Below, piece after piece: positions 8,124 to 14,989 of a DNA stretch of 33,017 nucleotides (positions are counted from its first letter, which is position 1; every line of letters starts with the position of its first letter). The DNA lies in assembly GCA_021846565.1 (NCBI GenBank), contig JAJZWS010000033.1:1-33017 (forward strand). Reading direction: 5' to 3'. The translations under genes and the position numbers were made by a program. This DNA comes from Bacillota bacterium. Its GTDB lineage: Bacteria > Bacillota > Sulfobacillia > Sulfobacillales > JAIMBI01. The notes beneath the pieces were generated by a model. The model did no database searches and was not told the origin of the DNA. It saw only the letters and a program-made list of their open reading frames with translations.

Positions 8124-9101
8124 CTAGGCGGTGGGAAATCCCATCGCCTGCTTGAGACGCGCCACCTTGGGGTTGGCCCGCCGCGCGGCGGATTCCTGGC
8201 CGCTCTTAGCCACGGCCAGAAGGGCATCCGGATGCGCCAGCAGGTCATTGGCCCGCTGCCGCACCGGCGCGGTGGACTCGACCACCACCTCGGCTACGGC
8301 GCGCTTGAAGGCGCCGTAGCCGGACGTGCGGTGGCGCTGGGCCCATGCGTCGCGGTCTTCGCCGGACAGCGCGGCCGCGATCTCTAAAAGGTTGGAGATG
8401 CCCGGCTTGTGTTCCGGGTCGTAAACGACTTCGTTGTCCGAGTCCGTGACGGCCGACAGAAACTTCTTGCGGATCTTATCGGCCGGCTCGAGGAGCAACA
8501 CCGTGCCGTCAGGGTCGTCGGTGCTTTTGCTCATCTTGTCGGTGGGGGTTCTGAGCGACATGATGCGCGCCCCGACCGTAGGAATCACGGGGTCCGGGAC
8601 GGTGAAAATGTCTCCGTACCGGTTGTTGGCCCTCAGCGCCAAATCGCGTGTCAGCTCCACGTGCTGCTTTTGATCTTCGCCGACCGGGACCGTGGCGGCA
8701 TCGTACAGCAGGATGTCGGCCGCCATCAGGACGGGATACGCGAAGAAGCCGACACTGACGGCGTCGTTGCCACGTCCCTTGGCCTTGAACTGCGTCATGC
8801 GCGAAAGCTCCCCCATGTGCGCCACGCATTCCAAAAGCCATGCCATCTCAGCGTGGGCGGGCACGCCGCTCTGCAGAAAGACGAGACTGCCGTTGGTGTG
8901 CAGGTCGAGCGCCACCAGCACCGACAGGACTTCCATAATCCCGGCATGGAGCGCCTCGGGTGGCCTCTCCACGGTGATCGCGTGCAGGTCGCACACGCCA
9001 AACACGCTGCCCGGCGTTGGCTTCCAGTGAGACAACGCGCCGATGTAGTTGCCGAGGGTCACGTGCCCGGTCGGCTGAATAAACGACAATGCCTGGTCCA
9101 C
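8124..9101 (-). CDS. trpS: Tryptophan--tRNA ligase
   Basis: Class Ic aminoacyl-tRNA synthetase of 325 residues, the normal length for bacterial TrpRS, charging tRNA-Trp in the cytoplasm. The HIGH-type signature is in IQPTGHVTLGNYIGAL at the N-terminus and the KMSKS loop is DKMSKST. GEDQKQHVELTRDLA is a conserved TrpRS block. The first strand reads ALSFIQPTG where most family members have a glycine (SGIQPTG), a small deviation. The GTG at 9101 is chosen because GAGGAG lies 7 bases upstream; the upstream TTG codons at 9119 and 9116 lack such a site. The leader was inspected for a T-box (GGGTGGTACCGCG-like) and none was found. Confidence 0.95.
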   Translation of the reverse strand: MDQALSFIQPTGHVTLGNYIGALSHWKPTPGSVFGVCDLHAITVERPPEALHAGIMEVLSVLVALDLHTNGSLVFLQSGVPAHAEMAWLLECVAHMGELSRMTQFKAKGRGNDAVSVGFFAYPVLMAADILLYDAATVPVGEDQKQHVELTRDLALRANNRYGDIFTVPDPVIPTVGARIMSLRTPTDKMSKSTDDPDGTVLLLEPADKIRKKFLSAVTDSDNEVVYDPEHKPGISNLLEIAAALSGEDRDAWAQRHRTSGYGAFKRAVAEVVVESTAPVRQRANDLLAHPDALLAVAKSGQESAARRANPKVARLKQAMGFPTA

Positions 9102-9524
9102 CTGATCGCTCCTCAACAAGTGTTGGACACAGGAGACTGCAAGCTCCCCCTCGGCTCCCGCACCCCGTCAGCCGCATTATCGTCCCCAAAGCGGCCCCAG
9201 GCGTCAAGTTGCCGCGCCTTCCTCCCGGGTGCGGGTCGGGTCGCGAGGCCACACGGGGCATGCGGACCTTATCGCTTGCCGGGGCGTGGGGGGTGACAGG
9301 CGGCGACGGGCGGCGTATCGTGGCGGCAAGGCCGATGGACAGACGCGTCGTCGACAGCAGCAATCGACATCGTGAATCAAACGACACGCCTGCGAGGGGC
9401 CGGACGGGACGCAGAACCGTCCCGTCCTGGTCGCGACCTCCGGCGTCATGTTGCCAGCCGAGGTCACCACTCAGGCGAGCGATCAGCCAGGGAGATGCAC
9501 AGACCACATGACGGAGCGATCGGT
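9102..9524. other. Divergent intergenic region between trpS and DUF4012 gene, with hairpin
   Basis: About 420 bases without a convincing gene. It contains GGACGGGACG (9402-9411) and CGTCCCGTCC (9418-9427), a perfect 10-bp stem with a 6-nt loop. The 10-bp palindrome GGTCGCGACC (9429-9438) follows immediately. Either may be an operator or a leader structure for the divergent genes. An in-frame extension of the DUF4012 gene back to 9372 runs through this region but has no ribosome binding site and reads as low-complexity basic sequence. Confidence 0.5.
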
Positions 9525-11372
9525 ATGACCTTGTCCACCGTGTGGAGCGCGCTGGGAAGATGGTGGCGGCGCTGGCGCACCACCTTGATTCTGAGTGTCC
9601 TGGCGCTTTTGGTGGGCGGGCCCTGCCTGGTGGTGGGGTCCAGCGCACTGGTGCTGGTGTGGCAGGGCGTCGGTGCACGGCAGGCCGTGGCGGCGCACAA
9701 CATCGCGGCCGTGCACCGTGACCTGTCGGGGGTAGTGCCCGCACTGTCTGCCCTGAACCTGGGATTGCATGGCCTCTTTTGGCTGTCGGATGCCCCCGGC
9801 ATCGGCCCCACCTATCGGGCGACGGTTGATCTGACCCAGTTCAGCATCAGCGCTGCCCAAGTCGCACGGTCGGCCACCGGCGTGCTGCCGTCCAGTCTCC
9901 CCGCGTCCACGAGCACACTGGGGACAGTTAGCACGCTGGTGTCGCGGCTGCCACAACTGACCGCGAGTCTCGCAGCGGATCAGCCACAGCTGCACACCAT
10001 GGCGGCCATGCTGCGACGGGTGCCACAGCACGGCGTGTGGTCCCCGTTGTCGCGGCCCCTGGCTGCCTGGACCCCGCGGTTGCTGGCGGGCATGAAAGAC
10101 CTGGAGCAGATTCTGCCCACGTGGCGGCGGGCACTCCCCGCCGTCATGCGGGCGCTCGGGTTCCCCCATACGCAGCACTATCTGGTGTTTTTTCAAAACA
10201 ACGGTGAGATGCGGGCCACCGGCGGTTTCCTGACGGCATACGCCGTCGTCACCGTCAGCCACGGCGTCGTGGCGCCCATTCACGAGCACGGCATCTATTC
10301 GCTGGCCAGCGCCATTCGGTACCGCCCTCCCGCTCCGGGTCCCATCGCCTATGAATTTGCTCTCAAGCATTGGCACCTGCGCGATGCGAACACTTCCCCC
10401 GACGTTCCGACGACCGTTCAGACCATCTATAAGTTTTGGAATTCAATTCCTCATCATCCCCAGATCAACGGCGTGCTGTTTGTCGACGTGTGGGTGGCCG
10501 ACCAGCTGATCGGCGATGTGGGCCGCATCAACCTGGTTACGCCATACCACCACGCTGTCTTTACGGCCAAGAATGCCAACGTCACGATGGAGTACCTGGC
10601 GGAGCTGGCCCCGTATCCCCGTCCTGGCCTGCGCAAGCAGTTTTTGGGGGTCCTGGCTCACGACCTCGTGGCGCGCATTGCCCAGGGCAGCACTCATCTG
10701 AAGCTCCAGGTGCTCCAGTCACTGAAGACCGCCCTCGCGCGCAAGTGGATCCTGCTGTACTTCAACAATCCGCTCGAGGAGCAGTGGGTCTCGCACTTCG
10801 GATGGGGTGGGCAGGTCATTCGGCATACTCACGGGGCGAACTATCTGCAGGTGGTGGACGAAAACTTGGGCGGTCATAAAGACAACTTCTTTCTGCAGGA
10901 GCATGTGACCACCCAAATTGAGCAGGCGGCCCCACACGAATACATCCAGGTCACCACCGTGACGCTGGTCAACCCCGCACTCTACAACGGATGGCTGGTG
11001 GTGCCCTACAGCGGGCTGGTGCGCCTGTACGTGCCCCGGGGCGCCGAGCTCGTGAGCCTGCAGGGCAGCGCCGGCTTCTCCCAGAACCATGTGAATCCCA
11101 CGCTCAACAAATCGGTGTTCGGCGGCTTCATCGTGATGGGGGCCCGCCGCTCCCTGAAGGATCCGCCCGCCACGGGCAGCCTGACCGTGGCCTACCGGCT
11201 GCCCTTTCAGACCCTGCCGCGCCGCCTCATCCTGCAGGAGCAGCCGGGGAGCCGGGCCGTGCCCGTCACCATCAGCATCGGGGCGTTTCACCGCCGGGTG
11301 ATTTTGCGCCAAGACACGACAGTCTCGCTGCCTGCCGGGCTCTCCGTTCCGGCGTATCAGCCCCCAAGCTGA
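9525..11372 (+). CDS. DUF4012-domain membrane-anchored extracytoplasmic protein
   Basis: The 615-residue protein has a basic N-terminus (WSALGRWWRRWRTT) and one transmembrane helix at about residues 20-47, predicting a large external domain. The segment FFQNNGEMRATGGFLTAYAV near residue 222 matches the DUF4012 signature (QNNAELRPTGGF), and the C-terminal half is rich in beta strands. DUF4012 proteins occur in Gram-positive and CPR bacteria; their function is unknown, though cell-envelope roles are suggested by location and by similarity of the core to LytR/CpsA-like folds. The ATG at 9525 has GGAG with 8-nt spacing. It appears monocistronic. Confidence 0.8.
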   Translation: MTLSTVWSALGRWWRRWRTTLILSVLALLVGGPCLVVGSSALVLVWQGVGARQAVAAHNIAAVHRDLSGVVPALSALNLGLHGLFWLSDAPGIGPTYRATVDLTQFSISAAQVARSATGVLPSSLPASTSTLGTVSTLVSRLPQLTASLAADQPQLHTMAAMLRRVPQHGVWSPLSRPLAAWTPRLLAGMKDLEQILPTWRRALPAVMRALGFPHTQHYLVFFQNNGEMRATGGFLTAYAVVTVSHGVVAPIHEHGIYSLASAIRYRPPAPGPIAYEFALKHWHLRDANTSPDVPTTVQTIYKFWNSIPHHPQINGVLFVDVWVADQLIGDVGRINLVTPYHHAVFTAKNANVTMEYLAELAPYPRPGLRKQFLGVLAHDLVARIAQGSTHLKLQVLQSLKTALARKWILLYFNNPLEEQWVSHFGWGGQVIRHTHGANYLQVVDENLGGHKDNFFLQEHVTTQIEQAAPHEYIQVTTVTLVNPALYNGWLVVPYSGLVRLYVPRGAELVSLQGSAGFSQNHVNPTLNKSVFGGFIVMGARRSLKDPPATGSLTVAYRLPFQTLPRRLILQEQPGSRAVPVTISIGAFHRRVILRQDTTVSLPAGLSVPAYQPPS

Positions 11373-11511
11373 TCAGGCGAGCTCCCATCCCGGGTCGCCT
11401 TGCCTATCCCCGGCAGGGCTCTTGCCATCCCCCTGCGCCATCTGCCGTGTCAGTCCGTATCAGTCTAAGATGGGTCCAGCGAATCATGGGCGCATCATAA
11501 GGAGGGACCTC

Positions 11512-12021
11512 GTGGACGCTTTTTTCCTGGACCCAAGTGAATTCCAGGCGTGGCAGCTGGGCCCCGCCGCCGCCGCGCACCACGAGCAGCGGCGCTGGGC
11601 CGACATGAGTGCCTGCTTCGCCGGTCGGCCGGCCGACGGCGACGATCCCGTCATCTATGAGGTGTACACTTGGCCTACTCAAGGGTCCGGCCCCACGGAC
11701 CTGGATGTGAGCCTGACCGTGCTGATGGCCGGACGGCTTGGCGACGAGCCTTTTCACACCAAGGGGCACTTTCATCTGGATCCGGACGGACCGGAATACG
11801 TGTCGGTGGTGTCGGGGGATGGGATTTTGGAACGGGCGACGCGCAGCGGGTTGGTGGAGTCCGTGGCACTGCGCCGCGGTGTGCAGACGCTGGTGCCGGC
11901 TGGATGGGCTCATCGCGTGCTCAACCCCGGGCCCACGCCGCTCGCCTTCGTCAGCATCGCGTCGCGACACGTGGGCCACGACTATGCTGGCGTGGGCAGG
12001 GTGGGCTGGGTGAGGCCCTAG
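11512..12021 (+). CDS. Cupin-type glucose-6-phosphate isomerase-like protein
   Basis: The 169-residue single-domain cupin has the archaeal-type phosphoglucose isomerase signature: DLDVSLTVLMAGRLGDE, then FHTKGHFHLDPDGPEYVSVV, then AHRVLNPGPTPLAF. GHFH and the downstream E and H (AHR) supply the expected metal ligands of the H-x-H, E, H set. Enzymes of this family interconvert glucose-6-phosphate and fructose-6-phosphate with Fe or another divalent metal. The GTG start at 11512 is supported by AAGGAGGG 6 bases upstream. No sugar-metabolism genes adjoin it, so the substrate could be another phosphosugar. Confidence 0.8.
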   Translation: MDAFFLDPSEFQAWQLGPAAAAHHEQRRWADMSACFAGRPADGDDPVIYEVYTWPTQGSGPTDLDVSLTVLMAGRLGDEPFHTKGHFHLDPDGPEYVSVVSGDGILERATRSGLVESVALRRGVQTLVPAGWAHRVLNPGPTPLAFVSIASRHVGHDYAGVGRVGWVRP

Positions 12022-12325
12022 CGACGCCCCGCCACGCGCGCCTGCTGACGAATCGATGTCACCGCCCGCACCCCCGGGCCCGGGTCGCGGTGGGGTTGCG
12101 GTTTGGCGCCGTCACCGGATTTCTCGGGGCCCTCTTGGTGCTAGGGGGTTCGCGCTGGTGCCGATGGCGCCGACCGGTTGCCCCGACGCCCATCGTGTGG
12201 GCCTGTCGCGGCGGAGAGCTGACACTCGGGGATGGGGCGTCCCACCGCCGCCGCGCTGGCGAGGGCGATCAGCCGGTGGGGGGCGGTGTGTCTCTAGGAT
12301 GCGCGGCAGATGATAACCGCCAGTG
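12022..12325. other. Intergenic stretch upstream of sulfur operon
   Basis: About 300 bases with no well-supported gene. A weak open frame on the plus strand from a GTG at 12092 to 12326 encodes one possible transmembrane helix (GLRFGAVTGFLGALLVLGG) and a basic tail. It lacks a good ribosome binding site and runs into the operator at 12326, so it is not called. A 12-bp GC palindrome CCCGGGCCCGGG is present near 12073. Confidence 0.4.
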
Positions 12326-12341
12326 ATACCCGTGGGGGTAT
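12326..12341. promoter_or_regulatory. CsoR/CstR-type operator 1 (ATACCC-N4-GGGTAT)
   Basis: ATACCC-GTGG-GGGTAT is a perfect 6-bp inverted repeat with a 4-nt GC-containing centre, ending 31 bases before the DUF302 start. It matches the known operator type of the CsoR/CstR/RcnR repressor family. With persulfide enzymes downstream, the persulfide sensor CstR is the best candidate. A second copy lies at 12815. Confidence 0.75.
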
Positions 12342-12371
12342 GTAGTACCATGGAGCCAGGAGGGATGCGTG

Positions 12372-12770
12372 ATGGCGGAGAACTTCGTGGCCGTGACGAC
12401 GCGCGAGTCCGTAAACGAGGCCATTCAGTCGGTGACCGAGCGGCTCCAGGCGCATCAGTTTGGGGTGCTGTGGCATCTGGACATCAATGAAAAACTTGTG
12501 GAGAAGGGGTTGGAGCCCGGATTGCCGTTTCATGTCCTCGAGGTGTGCAGCGCGCCCCGTGCCAAGGAGGCGCTCACCACCAACCAGCAGGTGGGCTACT
12601 TCCTACCGTGCAAAATTGTCGTGTACACCGACGGACAGACCGATGGCACGGTGATTGGGCTTCAGCGGCCCCGCCTCATGACGGATCTTTTGGGGGATCC
12701 GGCGCTTGAGCCCTTGGCCAACGAAGTCGAATCGCTGCTGACCACAGCCATCCAGGAGGCGGCCCACTAG
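12372..12770 (+). CDS. DUF302 domain protein, first gene of sulfur operon
   Basis: The 132-residue soluble protein matches DUF302 through FGVLWHLDINEKLVEKGL, then HVLEVCSAPRAKEAL, then GYFLPCKIVVYTDG and IGLQRPRLM. The two cysteines (VCSAP and LPCKI) sit at positions conserved in many DUF302 proteins near sulfur-oxidation genes. No reaction is established for the family; a role in binding or relaying sulfane sulfur or sensing redox is inference from context. The ATG at 12372 is preceded by AGGAGGG with 7-nt spacing, and an in-frame GTG lies one codon upstream. The operator at 12326-12341 sits in its promoter region. A 74-base gap with its own operator separates it from the next gene. Confidence 0.85.
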   Translation: MAENFVAVTTRESVNEAIQSVTERLQAHQFGVLWHLDINEKLVEKGLEPGLPFHVLEVCSAPRAKEALTTNQQVGYFLPCKIVVYTDGQTDGTVIGLQRPRLMTDLLGDPALEPLANEVESLLTTAIQEAAH

Positions 12771-12814
12771 CCTCGGCGCCCTCTCGACAGGCACGCTGGC
12801 AGAAGCATACCATC

Positions 12815-12830
12815 ATACCCACGAGGGTAT
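12815..12830. promoter_or_regulatory. CsoR/CstR-type operator 2 (ATACCC-N4-GGGTAT)
   Basis: ATACCC-ACGA-GGGTAT repeats the half-sites of operator 1 exactly, differing only in the four central bases. It ends 14 bases before the ATG at 12845, so a bound repressor would block initiation or early elongation at the dioxygenase gene. Confidence 0.75.
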
Positions 12831-12844
12831 AGGGGGTGATTTCG

Positions 12845-13669
12845 ATGTTTTGGCAAGTGCTGCGCGACCCCACGTTAGGGTGTAGCTCGTACGTGCTGGG
12901 CGACGACCTGGAGGGCAGCGCCATGGTGGTGGATGCCCTGGGGGCGGTGGGTGCCGAGGCATACGTGCTGGCGGCCCAGGAGGCGGGCCTGGCCATTCGC
13001 TGGGTCGTGGAGACGCATGTGCATGCGGATCATGCATCGGCAGCTCACGAGCTGGCCGTAGCGGTGAATGTGCCGGTCACGTTGAGTCATCGGGCGGTGG
13101 CCTCTTTTCCCACGACCCCGGTGCGGGACGGCGATGTGATTCGGTGGGGATCCGTGGGCGTGACGGTCTGGGAGACGCCTGGCCACACGCCTGACAGCAT
13201 CTCGCTGGTCGTGCGCGATACGGTGCGCGGCGACGACCCGTGGGTCGTGCTGACCGGCGACAGCCTGTTCGTAGGGGACGTGGGCCGGCCGGACCTGGGG
13301 GACGCGGCGTCGGCGAAGATTCGGGCGGCCGCGTTGGATCAGTTTCATAGCGTGCGGCGCTTCCTCACGCTGCCGGATTTTACCGAGGTGCACCCGGCGC
13401 ACTATGGATCCTCGCCGTGTGGGGGCTTGTTTATGAGCAAGAAGCCCAGCTCGACGGTGGGTTACGAACGACGCTTCAACCGCATGCTGATGTTAGATGA
13501 GCCGGAAGGGTTCGTGGACCAGCAGCTGGCGCTGCTAAAGCCGCCGCCGGCCGACGCGGAGCGCTTGCGACAAGTTAATCTCGGGGCGGTGGTGGCTCCG
13601 GCGGTCCACGAGGCCGCACCGGCGCTGCCGCTGGCCCCCTGGCTGCAACAGGGAGGGTTGATTCGATGA
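12845..13669 (+). CDS. ETHE1-like persulfide dioxygenase (MBL-fold)
   Basis: This 274-residue metallo-beta-lactamase-fold protein has H58-x-H60-x-D62-H63 (THVHADH), then ETPGHTPDS, DSLFVGDVGRPDL and HPAHYGSSPCGG, the series of motifs of the ETHE1/persulfide dioxygenase and bacterial sulfur dioxygenase group. The family oxidises glutathione or other thiol persulfides to sulfite with a mononuclear Fe(II). GDVGRPDL and the short distance to the next motif favour this over glyoxalase II. The C-terminal segment after YERRFNRML extends beyond the catalytic core. The ATG at 12845 has GGGGGTG 6 bases upstream. It overlaps the rhodanese gene by ATGA, so the two are translationally coupled. Confidence 0.88.
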   Translation: MFWQVLRDPTLGCSSYVLGDDLEGSAMVVDALGAVGAEAYVLAAQEAGLAIRWVVETHVHADHASAAHELAVAVNVPVTLSHRAVASFPTTPVRDGDVIRWGSVGVTVWETPGHTPDSISLVVRDTVRGDDPWVVLTGDSLFVGDVGRPDLGDAASAKIRAAALDQFHSVRRFLTLPDFTEVHPAHYGSSPCGGLFMSKKPSSTVGYERRFNRMLMLDEPEGFVDQQLALLKPPPADAERLRQVNLGAVVAPAVHEAAPALPLAPWLQQGGLIR

Positions 13670-14289
13670 CAGGAACCGGTGAGGAACTCATGAACGAGGC
13701 GGCCGCGGGCCGGCGGCTCCTGTTGGATGTCCGCCCGGGCGCTGCATACACCAAAGGACACGTGGCCCACAGTCTGTCGGCCCCGTATGTCCAGCGTGGG
13801 TGGGCGGCGGCCGTGAAAAATTGGTTGGATCGCCAGGGCCCCATTCCCGTCGTCGTGCTGGCCGACAATGCCGTCGTGGGGGCTGCCGCCCAGCATGCCC
13901 TCACGGACGCGGGCGTATCGTCCGTGTCGGTCATGGACGGGGGCCCCGAGGCATGGCAGACTGCGGGGCTCCGGCTGGTGTCGGTGCCGGACATCGCGGC
14001 GGACCAGCTGGCGGGGGAGTTGGCCGAGTGGACCGTCATCGACGTGCGCGAGCCGTACGAATGGCGGTCCGGGGTGATTCCCGGCGCCCGCACCATTCCC
14101 TTGAACCAGTTGCCCCATGAGGCTGGCGCGCTCGAGACGTCGCGGCGCTATGCCTTGGTGTGCGCGCACGGCAACCGCTCGCAGGCGGCTGCGGCGTTTC
14201 TGGCGGACCGGGGCTACCAGGTGGCCAACGTGCGCGGCGGCATGGCGTTGTGGCTGGCCGGCCGGCACCCAACGGCGCCGGTCGGCTAG
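13666..14289 (+). CDS. Tandem rhodanese-domain sulfurtransferase, one active site
   Basis: The 207-residue protein has two rhodanese-like domains. In the first (residues 1-105) the position of the catalytic cysteine reads VVLADNAVVGAAA, so it is inactive. The second (106-207) has C166 in CAHGNRS, a complete rhodanese active loop, plus the conserved VIDVREPYEW and GARTIPLNQ motifs. Such proteins move sulfane sulfur between persulfide carriers. Coupling to the persulfide dioxygenase suggests the rhodanese makes or removes the persulfide oxidised by that enzyme. The ATG overlaps the dioxygenase stop. Confidence 0.9.
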   Translation: MTGTGEELMNEAAAGRRLLLDVRPGAAYTKGHVAHSLSAPYVQRGWAAAVKNWLDRQGPIPVVVLADNAVVGAAAQHALTDAGVSSVSVMDGGPEAWQTAGLRLVSVPDIAADQLAGELAEWTVIDVREPYEWRSGVIPGARTIPLNQLPHEAGALETSRRYALVCAHGNRSQAAAAFLADRGYQVANVRGGMALWLAGRHPTAPVG

Positions 14290-14321
14290 CGACCGGTGCT
14301 CTATTGAGAAGGAGTCGATAC

Positions 14322-14972
14322 ATGAGCTTGATGACCGATGACGTCAAGGCAGAGGTGCGGCAATTTCTGGACGGCTTGGACAAGCCGGTGACGGTGCATG
14401 TGCATCCGGTGGCCGGGAACCCGGCCTCCGACGCCGTGGAGGAGTTGTGGCGCGATCTGGGTGCGATGAATCCCAAGGTGGTGGTGGCGGTGGAGAACCA
14501 GCGGCCCGCGCCGCTGGCGCCCGAGACCGCCGAGGATCTGGAGAGCGCGGTGACCACGTTCAGCGTGGACGGCGCAGACACGGGCATCCGGTACCTGGGC
14601 TTCCCGGGCGGCCACGAGTTTGGCCCCATGTTGCAGACGTTGCGGGATTTGTCGGCAGGTACGCCCCCCGAGCTCAGCCCGGCGGCGCGCAACTATGTGT
14701 CGCAGTTGAAGCAGCCGCTCCATCTGGAGGTGTTTGTCACCCCCACCTGACCCTACTGCCCCCAGGCAGTTCGCCTGGCCCAGCAGATGGCTCTGGTCAA
14801 CCCCACGTACGTGACGGTTGACATGGTGGATGCGCAGAGCTTCATGCGGTTGTCTCAGCGGTTTCGCGTCATGGGTGTGCCCATGACGCTGGTGAACGGT
14901 CAGGAGCAGGTGGTGGGCGCGGTGCCCGAGGACGCGCTGTTGGCGAAGATTCGTCAGGTGGCCACTCCCTGA
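14322..14972 (+). CDS. Candidate selenoprotein: thioredoxin-fold protein disulfide oxidoreductase with U-P-Y-C
   Basis: The frame opens at ATG 14322 (AAGGAG, 8-nt spacing) and reaches TGA at 14748-14750 (codon 143), then continues in the same frame to TGA at 14970-14972, 216 codons. Around the internal TGA the protein reads LEVFVTPT-TGA-PYCPQAV, exactly where archaeal-type protein disulfide oxidoreductases (two thioredoxin units, GlrX-like) carry VFVTPTCPYC. Family features continue after it: LAQQMALVNPTYV, then FRVMGVPMTLVNG with the cis-proline, then VGAVPED. UGA at the nucleophilic cysteine plus a downstream hairpin indicates selenocysteine (U143-P-Y-C146). The N-terminal thioredoxin unit has no CxxC. 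It follows the rhodanese by 32 bases. Alternatives are a TGC/TGT-to-TGA nonsense mutation or sequencing error; stopping at codon 143 would remove the whole redox site. Confidence 0.72.
14756..14786 (+). promoter_or_regulatory. SECIS-like hairpin just downstream of the in-frame TGA
   Basis: Inner stem CCAGGC (14762-14767) pairs with GCCTGG (14773-14778) around loop AGTTC. Outer stem CTGC (14756-14759) pairs with GCAG (14783-14786), with an internal loop of CC against CCCA. The apical loop lies 18-22 bases after the UGA and contains GU, as expected for bacterial SECIS elements, which lie within the coding sequence. The fit is by eye, not by a folding program. Confidence 0.6.
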
Positions 14973-14989
14973 CCGCGTCGGCGCGCCGC

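Noticed and set aside
9102-9500. T-box riboswitch upstream of trpS
   Set aside because: No GGGTGGTACCGCG-like antiterminator sequence or specifier-loop arrangement was found on the minus strand.
12092-12326. Small membrane protein gene before the DUF302 gene
   Set aside because: One possible helix, but no ribosome binding site, no family likeness, and its end runs into the operator.
14787-14972. Separate small gene after the TGA
   Set aside because: It is in the same frame as the oxidoreductase, has no ribosome binding site, and begins in the middle of a helix following the UPYC motif.
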